Of a stretch of DNA of 64,000 nucleotides, positions 1-8,835 are shown piece by piece (position 1 is the first letter of the stretch; every line of letters starts with the position of its first letter). The position numbers and the translations under genes were made by a program. The stretch is from Pseudomonas fragi. Lineage in GTDB: Bacteria > Pseudomonadota > Gammaproteobacteria > Pseudomonadales > Pseudomonadaceae. Under the pieces are notes generated by a model that was given only the letters and a program-made list of their open reading frames with translations, was not told where the DNA came from and did no database searches. The stretch spans positions 1 through 64,000 of the forward strand of contig NZ_NQKQ01000009.1 in NCBI RefSeq assembly GCF_002269505.1. The letters are read 5' to 3'.

Positions 1-160
1 GCGGGAATGCCCAGTTTCGTGATTAGCATGCTCAGAAAAATTAACTGACTGTTGCACTTGTTCCTTGAGACCGCCATCCCTGCATGCATGAGGTGTATTA
101 ACGTTTGGAGGTTTCCTGTTGCTCACGGCTCTCTTTGAGAATATTAGGTCAGGCACCGAG

Positions 161-443
161 AAAAGGTAATTTGAGTAAGTATGCATATTGAACGGGCTCA
201 ATGCCCCACTTTTAAGGTATGGGTGAATTACTTGAAAAGGTAATTTTGAGTAATATAAAAAGTAATTTATTCGTAAGTTGTTGATTTGTCTGAAGCGTGA
301 TCAGCCCGCATGTTACATCGATGAAAAGTAATGTGATTACCTAAAAGTTACTTAGAGATTGCTTTTTCCATATTGACTGCAACCCTTGTCTTTCGTGGCT
401 TATAGCCCCGTTAGAATCTGGAATTACCTAAATTACCTTTTTC
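161..443. repeat. Cluster of GTAATT/AATTAC boxes in AT-rich non-coding DNA
   Basis: The first 445 bases carry no convincing gene. Within them the motif AAAAGGTAATTTTGAGTAA occurs at about 235-253, with a near-identical copy at 161-177. Shorter direct or inverted versions (AATTACTT, AAAGTAATTT, AAGTAATGTGATTACC, AAAGTTACTT, AATTACCTAAATTACC) lie at about 226, 260, 326, 345 and 422. About eight boxes in 280 bases suggest a binding site for a DNA-binding protein upstream of the phage-like genes that follow. The regulator is unknown. Confidence 0.4.
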
Positions 444-445
444 CG

Positions 446-575
446 ATGGCTAACCCCAAAAATTGGCTAATGTTCAATTTGGGTAGATTTGCAAGCAATT
501 GCGCATGAACGTGAACGCCAAGGACAACCCATGAGTCATCCTTTTGAACGTGTGAGCCGCATTGATCTCCAATAA
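446..575 (+). other. Three tiny ATGA-coupled reading frames
   Basis: Three short frames follow one another: 446-508 (20 codons), 505-534 (9 codons) and 531-575 (14 codons). Each start overlaps the preceding stop by ATGA. Such coupling is common in phage late operons, so these may be decayed pieces of tail genes. They could equally be chance. No function can be assigned. Confidence 0.15.
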
Positions 576-865
576 CCAACCAAACGATTACAGCCTGGCC
601 CGGGGTTTTCAGCATCCCCGACCCGATCTGGCAGCAGCAGGGCGACGGCGAAGTCTTTGTGGGCAGTTGGGCCGACAGCTTTTTTGGTGCCCGGGAGCCG
701 CTGCAGCTGCCAATCGAACTGTTCGACGGCTACCAGGGCAACGAAAGCGCCATGGTCGCCGCCATGCCAGGCATTCGCCCTGGTGCAACCTTTAACCAGG
801 CACAACGCATCGTTTCGGTGTCGCTGGCCGCGAATCAAATGGGTTTGAAGTGGAAGAAGCAATAA
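531..865 (+). pseudogene. Remnant of a phage/tailocin tail gene
   Basis: From 566 to 865 one frame reads as good Pseudomonas coding sequence (GC-rich third positions) and ends KWKKQ, overlapping the start of the spike gene by 16 bases. It has no proper start: an in-frame stop lies at 563-565. An ATG frame at 531 stops at 575 in a different phase. The simplest reading is a tail or baseplate gene that lost its 5' end or was frameshifted near 565-575. I do not recognise the protein family. Its position directly upstream of a spike gene supports a phage-tail origin. Confidence 0.4.
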
Positions 866-1824
866 AACGCGCTGTAGAACGTCAATTCCCCGAGCTGAGC
901 GGCGGTTACAACCTGCCCAGATTCGCTCTGGTGCAAGGCGTGGCCGATGCCCCGGCCCAGTCCTGCATCTGCGACAACTTCCGGCCCCGGTACGCGGTAG
1001 ACCTGCAGGTGCTGGCCGAAGACGGCGAACCCGACCGCAACCTGCCGATCCTGGCCGGTGTACCGCTGCCCGTGCCCGTGGGAGGCGATGAGATGGGCTT
1101 TTTCGCCTTCCCGGCAGAAGGCACCATGGTCGTGGTCAACTGCGCCTACGGCATGCCGAGCAAGCCGTTCATTCAAACCATCTTGCCTCACGGCCTGAGC
1201 CTGCCGAAGGTGCCCAAAGGGGATCAAGTCTGGCAGCACAGCGAAACCGCCCAGCAGCGCGTGGACGCCGACGGTAACTGGTCGCGGCAAACCGATGGCT
1301 GCATACAGGATTTTTCAGCCAACCGCGAAGTCCAGGCCCTGGACAACCAGGAGCACTATCAAAGCCACAGCCAAACCGTGGACGACCACTCAAAAGAGAC
1401 AGTCGACGGGGTCAAAACCATAGAAGCGCTGGGCGCCGTAAAGCTGCTGTCAGGCGGGTCGATGAGCGTGGCTGCTGTGGATGACTTGCACCAGGCCACG
1501 GGCCGCGATCTGAATCTGGTGGTTGGGGATAAGTACAACGCCACCGTGGGTGGCGATATGCAGGAGCGGATCGAGGGCCTGCGCAAAAGCGTGGCTGGGG
1601 ATGGCCAGCGGCTGGTCGCGCCAAAAAACTGGATCGGCTCTGAGAGCGTTAACCTGTTTCAGGTGGTGTGTGATTTGCTCGACCTGGTGCAGGAAATGAA
1701 CAAAGATATCGCGTTACACGTTCATGCTCAGGGGCCAGTAACGAATACATCTGATAAGTTCGCCCTAAATGCAGTGTTGGCTCTAACAAAAAAAGATGCT
1801 TTGAGCGCTATCACCGAAAGCTAA
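850..1824 (+). CDS. Phage/tailocin baseplate spike protein
   Basis: Encodes 324 residues from a GTG start. The N-terminal part (about residues 40-120) looks like an OB-type domain of phage baseplate V/Mu gp45-like proteins. The middle (about 150-270) has repetitive short beta-strand-like segments rich in DG, VGG and SGG turns, as in trimeric spike shafts. Near the C-terminus the motif HVHAQGP carries an H-x-H pair, the type of residue that binds iron at the tip of gpV-like spikes. These proteins sit at the centre of a contractile tail and pierce the target envelope. No other complete tail genes lie in the window. It could instead be a VgrG-like spike, but the VgrG N-terminal domains are missing. 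Confidence 0.55.
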   Translation: MEEAIKRAVERQFPELSGGYNLPRFALVQGVADAPAQSCICDNFRPRYAVDLQVLAEDGEPDRNLPILAGVPLPVPVGGDEMGFFAFPAEGTMVVVNCAYGMPSKPFIQTILPHGLSLPKVPKGDQVWQHSETAQQRVDADGNWSRQTDGCIQDFSANREVQALDNQEHYQSHSQTVDDHSKETVDGVKTIEALGAVKLLSGGSMSVAAVDDLHQATGRDLNLVVGDKYNATVGGDMQERIEGLRKSVAGDGQRLVAPKNWIGSESVNLFQVVCDLLDLVQEMNKDIALHVHAQGPVTNTSDKFALNAVLALTKKDALSAITES

Positions 1825-2647
1825 ATTTAGGATTGTACGGGGAGGCAATTAGCTTATATTCTTTTTCGCACAATTTGTATTCTATACATTCAGCATGGGT
1901 GTATTTTTCAGAGTTTATAATTCCGAAAATTTTCTCCTTGTTGTTTTTTGTCATGTTGCATCCAAGTATCACGGATTTGACTGCGGAGCTAGGGAAATCA
2001 AGTAGGTATGACTCTCCTGGGTCGTTGGAACGAGGCCACAGCATTCTCCACTCTTCTTCAGGCGCCCATATAAGTCCTTTTGTTAATAAGAGCTCACTTG
2101 CGTGAGTGTTGGATAAAACAATGCTTGGTCGTGCCTGCTGATAAATAACCTCTCGTAAATGCCCAAATTCGTCATTGTCAGATCTTTTCTGATTGAAAAA
2201 ACAAGATTCCTCATCAAATTCAATAACAAATCCTTGATGTGATTCGGCGTAATGAGACCACATTAGGAGGTTGTCGGGTTGTTTTGTCAGGCACAGAATG
2301 CCTGTGTTGTTAGCTAATGCACTTAAGGCAGAATTGGCCGCCATTGGTGTGAGGGCTGCCATTCTTTTGCTGGCCTCGTTTACTACTTCGTACGAGTCGT
2401 ACATTTTTTCAAACTTCTTGAAGCTGAAAGCTTTTCTTTGCGCTCTAGGAAGTTCTTTGTAAGCCTTCGCTAAGGCTACACTACTTTTCTCAGTATGCAT
2501 CTCCTCTAAATACTCAGTTGTGCATATTGCTTTCACATAAGGCTTTAGTTCGAACGGATCATTAAATTTGTGCGCGGTTGAAAAGCAAAGCTTGTTGTTT
2601 TCTAGTGTGTCGACTCGTTTTGGTGGGAAGTATTTATAGATCGACAT
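1811..2647 (-). CDS. DUF2971 family protein
   Basis: Encodes 278 residues. The opening YKYFPPKR and the motif STAHKFNDPFELKP near residue 26 are typical of DUF2971. The central DNLLMWSHYAESHQGFVIEF segment is the other hallmark of the family (W-S-H-Y followed by G-x-x-x-x-F). The function is not established; members are common in mobile and prophage regions. An AGGTG ribosome-binding site lies just before the ATG. The gene is much more AT-rich than the spike gene and its 3' end overlaps that gene by 14 bases in convergent orientation, so it may be later-acquired cargo beside the tail gene. Confidence 0.7.
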   Translation of the reverse strand: MSIYKYFPPKRVDTLENNKLCFSTAHKFNDPFELKPYVKAICTTEYLEEMHTEKSSVALAKAYKELPRAQRKAFSFKKFEKMYDSYEVVNEASKRMAALTPMAANSALSALANNTGILCLTKQPDNLLMWSHYAESHQGFVIEFDEESCFFNQKRSDNDEFGHLREVIYQQARPSIVLSNTHASELLLTKGLIWAPEEEWRMLWPRSNDPGESYLLDFPSSAVKSVILGCNMTKNNKEKIFGIINSEKYTHAECIEYKLCEKEYKLIASPYNPKFSFR

Positions 2648-3756
2648 TTATCACCTATCTGTCAGTTGAGTAAGCTATCTAGGTTCGTGAGTTGCGAGGT
2701 CTACTTTTGAAAATATTACAAGCTCAGTTCGACATGATCTTGACTCCCGAAATGAGCAGCTACATCCCTAACAGGGAGGAGGGGGCTGGCATAAGCTACA
2801 ACCTCTGCAGAATGCAGAGTAAATGTCTCACACACATAATCCAACGTTTCTGAAAAGGTAGAGACCTGCGAGAAACTAGCGGGCACGTCTGGAACAGTAA
2901 CCCCACAATCAGACTCGGCGTTTTATGCCGCATAACTAGAAATTTCATTAACTTGTTCTTCCTTGAAAGTCCGAGATGAAAGGTTAGCGCCTTCCCGGTG
3001 ATAAAAATACCTCCACAGAACAAAAAAGCTAGCGAAAAAGCACTTATCCCCCTCCCGCCGACGGGCCTTGTGTCTTTTTTTTTGCAAATGTGGATGTAGT
3101 GCAAACGAACCTGTAGCCCAGGCGGGCAGTGGGGCTCTGTAGGTGATCGGCAGTTGCACAGAATGTAAAGTTTTGAAGGGATGTGCAGCGCGGTTGCACA
3201 GCGGTGCTCAGAACAGCCGCGGAAGGCGAAGCGGCGAAGTGCCCGGATTCATTGGGTGTGTAATTCTAAAACCCGGTTTTCGGTGTGTTTTCAAAAATGA
3301 GCACGAACTTTTTCCGTTGATTACGGGCAAGGGCATGCGGCAGTTAAACGCTCAACAAGCTAAGGGTGGCAAGGTTTGCTGAGTATTTGAAAATGTCACA
3401 GGGCTGAGCACTGATGGACGATCAGTTTTCACCTAAAGTAAACGGTTTAGCTTCGCGGGCCTATCTTTATTGATATTTGTTCTTAAGGGTGGGATGTTCG
3501 GAGTGTTGTTGGGTTGGCTGTTTAAGAATAAAGTTGAATGATAAACCCGGCATAGATGCCGGATTTAACAAGTTGTTTATCGTTAATGAAGGTGGTGTGA
3601 TGCGAAAAATATTTTATAGTATTGTTGGTTGTATAGGGTAGGTGTTATCTAATAGGTCTCGGGATAAGTTTCTCATCCTTGACGTATTTAACCGGAGGGC
3701 GAACTGGAACTGGCGGTGGCTTGGGTTTTTGCCCTGAGCTGCCACTACTGTTTTTT
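2648..3756. other. Long intergenic stretch, no firm gene
   Basis: About 1.1 kb without a convincing gene. The only items I can point to are a 15-codon hydrophobic frame at 3494-3541 (begins MFGVLLGW) behind an AAGGG-like site, and a hairpin just after it. Other frames of 60-100 codons here have no recognisable domain and irregular codon use. Confidence 0.4.
3546..3568. terminator. Short GC hairpin after a 15-codon frame
   Basis: CCGGCA-TAGA-TGCCGG forms a clean stem with a four-base loop. It is flanked by ATTTAAC on one side and GGGTTTAT when read on the other strand, so it could end transcription in either direction, though neither T-run is strong. Confidence 0.4.
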
Positions 3757-4608
3757 TCATTTGTCATGATCAAACTTTATCCTTAATTCGCTAAAATCTT
3801 CTAGCATTATCCGGACAGATGGTCGCTCAGGTCGCTCAGGTTTCATTTGAACCGGTGCGGGAGCTTTTTCTGGTGGGACGTTTTGAGGCTCTTGGTTCTT
3901 ATCGTCATTTCTGTTTGTCATCAAGATCACTTTTAGTTCGTCGATTACTTTTGTAAGCGAACCTAGCCCTTGATCTAGGTTGATCAGCTGATCGCCTACA
4001 TATTTATCAATCACTTGATAATTTTTTCTCGGTGATGACACGTCCATGTCAAAACCTATAAACATTATAGCGCTGACTCCTAAAGGCACAAGTGAGAGTA
4101 GTAGCAGTTTAAAAGAATTGTGTACCATTCTTGAACGGCTAAAATTTACTTGAGCGTTGTGTGTCGCGCAGTCTTCAAATACGTCACAAAGATATGAGTT
4201 AAGCTCGGCGTCTATATCGATTTTTTGGTCGCCATTTTCCGGATCGCCATGTTCCGGTTCGGCTAAAAATTTATCTATATCTAAGTTGTATTGAACTAGT
4301 GCGTTATAATAGCCCTTGATTTCTGAGGCTGATGGCGTCTGTTTGAAAGTGTTACCCCAGAAAGCTCTTACTGCGAAATAACTGGAGGCGCCGAGAAGTA
4401 CCAAGAATACAAGTGTTGTGGATAGTGTGGCTATAGCGATCGTTTGGTTTGAGCTAAAATCTAACATCCTTAATATGTAGCTTGAGACAGCGATTAATGC
4501 GAGGGTTAAAGTGAAGACAATCTGCACTCGAATAGTTATTTTTTCTTTTGTCTCATTTTCGAGTAAGTACATCTTTTCGAATACAATTAAAAAGTCATTA
4601 TTTTGCAT
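3757..4608 (-). CDS. Predicted membrane protein, unknown
   Basis: Encodes 283 residues with three likely membrane segments: about residues 27-46, 54-77 and 170-190. The first two are separated by only a few residues and form a hairpin, followed by a soluble region rich in Asp and Glu. The C-terminal 60 residues are proline-rich and polar (QEPQNVPPEKAPAPVQMKP). I do not recognise the family. The layout of two adjacent helices near the N-terminus, a third after a middle domain, and a free tail is seen in several small island-encoded membrane proteins. Codon use is AT-rich like its neighbours. The ribosome-binding site before the ATG is weak. Confidence 0.5.
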   Translation of the reverse strand: MQNNDFLIVFEKMYLLENETKEKITIRVQIVFTLTLALIAVSSYILRMLDFSSNQTIAIATLSTTLVFLVLLGASSYFAVRAFWGNTFKQTPSASEIKGYYNALVQYNLDIDKFLAEPEHGDPENGDQKIDIDAELNSYLCDVFEDCATHNAQVNFSRSRMVHNSFKLLLLSLVPLGVSAIMFIGFDMDVSSPRKNYQVIDKYVGDQLINLDQGLGSLTKVIDELKVILMTNRNDDKNQEPQNVPPEKAPAPVQMKPERPERPSVRIMLEDFSELRIKFDHDK

Positions 4609-4722
4609 CGGATTTCTCTGTGTTAAATAGTCACTCTGTTAATCGCTGTCGTATGGGGAAGCCAAGCCGCACCACACAAAAAAATACGAATCGGCTACAT
4701 TATGGCGCGCTTGGACGCTAAA

Positions 4723-4860
4723 TCATAGCTTGTACTGCTGCATTCGCTCTTGGCTGAATCGTTCCACTACCTGCTTGTCGTCCGAGAACCAGTGGGTTCG
4801 ACTTCCAACGTATTTGACTTTTGCGTAGGTGGAAGGGAAAAGGCTGTTTGTGGCGACTTT
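4723..4860 (-). pseudogene. 45-codon protein-like remnant
   Basis: On the minus strand a frame without a start encodes about 45 residues ending QERMQQYKL. It reads as real protein (for example VKYVGSRTHWFSDDK), but a stop lies immediately upstream. It is probably the C-terminal scrap of a gene lost during island rearrangement. The family is not recognised. Confidence 0.25.
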
Positions 4861-4948
4861 TTAAGAAAAATGAGCTGGAGTCACTAGTTTACTTTGTTGT
4901 ATTTTAATATAGTGCTTGTGAAATAACATACTTATTAAGGAAGAATGT

Positions 4949-5434
4949 ATGACAGGAATGACTGATCCAACTGTTGGTATGAACAGCCTTCAGCGTGCCA
5001 TTGGTAAGAATGAAGTTGCGTTACAGAAATGTGATATTTACCCTGACTTGCAGATGTTAGTTGATCATCCGGCTCCTGGTGAAGTAAGGGTTACTTATGT
5101 TCAGGTCATCCATGGGCGAGTGAGAGGTTACGTTGTTTTTATCAAGGCTCAGCCATTTGAAGGCTTGCCTTGTTTCTCAATTGGGTATGCAGTGCCTGAA
5201 AAATTTCGCAGAAATGGAATAGGTGCGCAGATCGTTGAAAAGAGCATCCAAGAGATGAAGAATGGGATGGCTCGTAATGGGTTAAAAAGGTTCTATGTTG
5301 AAGCAATTGTAGATAGTGAAAATATCGCTTCTCAGAAGCTTGCGAGCAAAGCTATCTCTGCGCAAGCGGATAGAGATGTTGTTGAGAAAGTGTCAGGTAA
5401 GGCAGCGGTGGCATACATGCGGTTGGTTGAGTAA
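4949..5434 (+). CDS. GNAT-family N-acetyltransferase
   Basis: Encodes 161 residues. The acetyl-CoA-binding motif A is visible near residue 90 (VPEKFRRNGIGAQIVEKS, matching the R/Q-x-x-G-x-G/A loop). The downstream VDSENIASQKLASK is the usual beta-strand and helix with N-x-x-S before the C-terminal strand. An AAGGAAG site precedes the ATG. GNAT enzymes transfer an acetyl group from acetyl-CoA to an amine; the substrate here cannot be told. The gene is AT-rich like the island and stands alone. Confidence 0.7.
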   Translation: MTGMTDPTVGMNSLQRAIGKNEVALQKCDIYPDLQMLVDHPAPGEVRVTYVQVIHGRVRGYVVFIKAQPFEGLPCFSIGYAVPEKFRRNGIGAQIVEKSIQEMKNGMARNGLKRFYVEAIVDSENIASQKLASKAISAQADRDVVEKVSGKAAVAYMRLVE

Positions 5435-6362
5435 AGAGTTAGCATCGTTCAGTCAGTAGTTTTCGAAATTCCTATGGAGCTGAATTCTAATTCCGTCAGG
5501 AAAGTATAGAAGGCTCTTGTTTAACTGGACCAGTCACTCCTATCAATCTGTGGTGAAAATAGTCCTTTGGAAAAGGTCAGTTAAGGTTGGCATTCAAAGT
5601 GGCTATTTTTCGCCACCCTCTGAAAAACGGAGGGATAAATGCTCTGTAGCCCTTGTGCTGCGCGACTTTCATGCATAGCGACGAAAAGGTCAGGAAGACT
5701 ATTTAGAAAGGTATTTAAATACAAACCCCATATAAATCAGTAGGTTGGCGAGGTTAGTAAAATAGTAGTCCTGATACCCCCATAAATAGCTGGGGTGGTC
5801 TGGAAAATAGGGTTGATAAAAGCTCTGAAAGCCTTTGTCTCTGTGGGTTAGAGAGTAGGTTAGTAAAAAATACCTTTAATAGTCACTTTAAATCTCAACC
5901 GGAGAATTCATTCCGGCCGGTGGGAAAGCTCTGTCTGACGTGCTCGACTCTACAGCCCCGACCATACCGCTTGAGGGTGCATGGGATGGGATAGATGCAT
6001 TGGGTAGATGTATTGGGTCGATATTGTTTACTGCATTGGATGTGCTGTGAGCGACGAGAAGGCTCAAGACCGGGGCTTAAAGGGGAGGAAAGTGAAGGTT
6101 GGCTGGTACGAAAATGGGACAGAGAAAAATTAAGCAGGGCGTAAACCCTTGTTTTAAAGGGGCTGGCGGCTCAGTCCGTATCATCCATCATCGGTGCAAC
6201 AGAAAACCTCCTAACTACCGAATCTGGTGTCTTGGCTAGGTTTTCTGTGGGTTTGGTGAGCATTGAGGTAACTCTCTTCTACATCTGTTTAACACCTTTT
6301 TTGCCTGATTTTGATAGGTTCTTGCTGAAATTCAGCAAAACCAATCAGGGGTTCAGCAAAAA
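5435..6362. other. AT-rich intergenic region before the truncated integrase
   Basis: No supported gene in about 930 bases. The segment carries several AAAAGGTCAG-like and GTAGGTTAGTAAAA-like short repeats (about 5572, 5690, 5741, 5862). TTCAGCAAAA occurs twice just before the integrase (about 6331 and 6352). Because it sits directly 5' of an integrase gene, it may include a former phage attachment site, but I cannot identify a core sequence. Confidence 0.3.
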
Positions 6363-6845
6363 ATGGGCTCTAAAACCGTTCGTAAGCGCAAGGACGGCTC
6401 TGTCGTATATAACGCGCAGGTCCGGATCATGCACAAAGGTGTCACAGTTTATCAGGAAAGCCAGACGTTCGACCGTAAGGCAACCGCTCAGGCCTGGATC
6501 AAGCGTGTCGAAACTGAAATGGCCGTCCCCGGGGTCATTGAGAAAGCCAACAGGTCCGGTATCACGGTCAAGGCGATGATCCAAAAGCTCGTCGAGTACG
6601 CAGATGTCCGTATTAGAAATGACGGTATTCAGGCGCAGACGGTGGGCAATGATCTGGCCCATATAGGTGCGGTGCTTGCTGTGGCTCGGCCCGCCTGGGG
6701 TTACGACATTGACCCTATGGCCATGTCGGATGCTCGCAAGGTGTTGCGCAAGATGCGCGCAGTCACCCGTAGCAAGGAAAGGGTTCGGCGCCCGACCCTT
6801 GAGGAGCTGAACAAGCTGTTTGAGTACTTCAGTCAGAGACTAGGT
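6363..6845 (+). pseudogene. Tyrosine integrase, N-terminal half only
   Basis: The first 160 or so codons match phage-type tyrosine integrases: a basic arm-binding start (MGSKTVRKRKDG), a core-binding helical domain, and the linker RRPTLEELNKLFEYFSQR that leads into the catalytic domain. The frame then runs about 56 codons through DNA that is the antisense of the next gene, so the Arg-His-Arg-Tyr catalytic part is absent. The break is at about 6836-6845, immediately beside the stop codon of the minus-strand gene at 6846. The enzyme cannot be active. It marks the edge of a former integrated element. Confidence 0.75.
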
Positions 6846-7535
6846 TTAGGTACGAACAATAAAGATCGCCCCAGAAGGAAAGTGGCGCTCAAAACTTGTT
6901 CTGTCAGGGGGTGTATTGGATGTTTTCCAGGCATCCACAAATTGAACATAGGGCTTGTTATTAGCATCCAGCAACACGGCGGCATTAAAGTCATGGCCAC
7001 TTTCACCGATTAACGGAACCCTGTAGTTCTGCGCGCCGACAATACAGGACTTGCTACCGTCTACATCGTACCTTCTAAGCACTTCGTGACTCACTTCATC
7101 AAGCGAGTACAGATTGTGCGAGGCATTGAGCACTTTTCCGAAAATAACCTGCTCTACGACGTCGGAATCCATGCCCACAAGAGGCGATGTTGTGTTCTCA
7201 GCACACAGAAGCATGGCGCCTTTCTCGATATTGTAATGAACACAGGCTGCCAACAGCGAACAATTGGCCGAGTAATGCAGTGTTGTACAGTTTACAAAAT
7301 CAGTAATCTGTTTCAGATCACTGAGGTTCAGCTGCTTCGGCAATGCCTGCGCGCGCGGCTCAATATGCAGGGCCTGCTTGATTCTTTTGACATCGTGAGC
7401 ATCATTGTCTTCAACCGTTCTTTCTACAAATCCGGATAGCCTGTTAGGGTAACCGCCTTGCACAATACTGCAGAATATAATCATGTAGGTATCCGCCTCA
7501 ATAAGGCTCAGCACCAGGACACCTGAGTTCATCAC
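6846..7535 (-). CDS. Possible papain-fold toxin/effector
   Basis: Encodes 229 residues from a GTG start behind GAAGGG; an internal ATG at residue 18 is an alternative. Two stretches suggest a papain-like fold: a Cys at the start of a helix (YSANCSLLAACVHYN, about residue 90) and, near the C-terminus, GHDFNAAVLLD followed by VQFVDAWK. These give a Cys-His-Asp series like the Tox-PL domain of polymorphic toxins and related deamidases. No secretion signal is visible, and no clear immunity gene is adjacent. The gene lies exactly at the point where the integrase is cut. The family call is inference from motif spacing only; a type III-type effector is an alternative. Confidence 0.4.
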   Translation of the reverse strand: MMNSGVLVLSLIEADTYMIIFCSIVQGGYPNRLSGFVERTVEDNDAHDVKRIKQALHIEPRAQALPKQLNLSDLKQITDFVNCTTLHYSANCSLLAACVHYNIEKGAMLLCAENTTSPLVGMDSDVVEQVIFGKVLNASHNLYSLDEVSHEVLRRYDVDGSKSCIVGAQNYRVPLIGESGHDFNAAVLLDANNKPYVQFVDAWKTSNTPPDRTSFERHFPSGAIFIVRT

Positions 7536-7643
7536 ACCTGAAAACCCTTCGATACACGTTAACGTAACCAGACGTTAAATCATCAGCAGCCATACTGTTC
7601 ACACACCCCTAGCCAAATCGGCACAGTGCGTTATTGACGGCCC

Positions 7644-8042
7644 TCATGATGACACGCCCATGCACATCGGCAGTTTCATGCCAATGCGCAACGCCGTGCC
7701 ATCAATAAAACCCCTGGCTGGCTGCGTACCCATATCGCCCGCACCGTAGGGCGTCAGGAACGCATCGCAGTACGGGCCGCGTGCCAACGCCTGTTTGTGC
7801 GCAAACCCGAGCGAGCCTAAGGTGTTCACTTGTTGGGCGAAGGAGGATGACTGACCGGGAAAAGTACTTATGATGTTCTTGCTGCTCTTTAAAGGGTCGG
7901 TGTTGCCTATAGAGTGGCAAGTGCTACAGATAGGGCTGGGGTAAATGCCTTGATGGGAGTATCGGTGGTTTCTATACGACTCCTGGCAATGCCTGCCTTT
8001 CAGGCCTGGGGGGGAAGTCGCCGCGCTGGATTTGCTTCCCAA
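7644..8042 (-). CDS. Doubtful ORF with a CSTCH motif
   Basis: A 132-codon frame with a TTG start and a c-type haem-like CSTCH motif near residue 40, followed later by Met residues (GMKLPMCMG). The second half reads as plausible protein, but there is no signal peptide, which a c-type cytochrome would need. It ends about 110 bases before the papain-like gene on the same strand and could be a decayed upstream partner. Low confidence that it is expressed. Nothing else is recognisable in the 624 bases between 7536 and 8159. Confidence 0.2.
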   Translation of the reverse strand: MGSKSSAATSPPGLKGRHCQESYRNHRYSHQGIYPSPICSTCHSIGNTDPLKSSKNIISTFPGQSSSFAQQVNTLGSLGFAHKQALARGPYCDAFLTPYGAGDMGTQPARGFIDGTALRIGMKLPMCMGVSS

Positions 8043-8159
8043 CCGTCGCTCTGAGCCTCAGGAGGACGAGCAAGATGACGGGGGAAGAAAAGTTTCGGAG
8101 CTAATTGTCAGATATGTCTGACTTGCAGTCGTGATACGGAGTGGTAGGTTCAGCGTTTT

Positions 8160-8810
8160 ATGCCCCGGAGCATGACAGTGCGCCCCAATTACAAGAAAGT
8201 ACTGGTAGCAGTGGCGGCCATTCTGGACATCGTGATGCTAATTGCATTGTTCAGTTATTGCCGTTTTGGCACCAACTCCCGCTTGGCCTTTGGCATCATG
8301 GATAATTGCGAAGCTACTGTCTTGAAGCTGGTTAAAACGCCGCAAGATATGGAGCTGCTCAGGGTCCAGATTTTCCCTGATGGCCTGCAAGCCTTGCCCG
8401 TTGCGTACACCAACCCTCTGCGCGCTGGTACTCGTTACAAGATCTTGGTCGAGCGTGAGCTGGGCAAGTTCATCTATCCCGCTATCAAGTTTTCCTTCAG
8501 AGTGCCCGATGCCATGGGTGCCCCTGGGAATGAACAGGTGACCTGCCAATACGGTGGGGTTCAATACAAGGATGGTAGGGTGTTGAGCATGCGCCTGATG
8601 TACGTCGACGTGGGGCCAGTCTCAATCAAAAATCCGTTTTTGTACAAGGAGGACGGCTTTCACGGTTGGATCAAGCAAGATCTTGAGGAATGGGTCGAGC
8701 TGGACGAAATGACCCCGAGCATCCACTGGATTCACTTTCTGGATTGGCGAGCCAAGGTGCTGGAGATTGAGGAAGGCCGGTCTCATTTTTGTTCAGGTGA
8801 GTCGGGGTGA
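8160..8810 (+). CDS. Membrane-anchored protein, unknown
   Basis: Encodes 216 residues. One transmembrane segment lies near the N-terminus (about residues 13-33, VLVAVAAILDIVMLIALFSY) after a basic start, so the rest probably faces the periplasm. The outer part contains three Cys and many Tyr and Trp. No known domain is recognised. A second ATG at 8172 is an alternative start. It sits in the island between two possible toxin-related genes, but nothing links it to them directly. Confidence 0.45.
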   Translation: MPRSMTVRPNYKKVLVAVAAILDIVMLIALFSYCRFGTNSRLAFGIMDNCEATVLKLVKTPQDMELLRVQIFPDGLQALPVAYTNPLRAGTRYKILVERELGKFIYPAIKFSFRVPDAMGAPGNEQVTCQYGGVQYKDGRVLSMRLMYVDVGPVSIKNPFLYKEDGFHGWIKQDLEEWVELDEMTPSIHWIHFLDWRAKVLEIEEGRSHFCSGESG

Positions 8811-8835
8811 TCAAAATGCTTTTAGATCATGATCT

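Noticed and set aside
2796..3382. Overlapping frames of 60-100 codons on both strands
   Set aside because: No domain, no convincing ribosome-binding site, irregular codon use; treated as non-coding.
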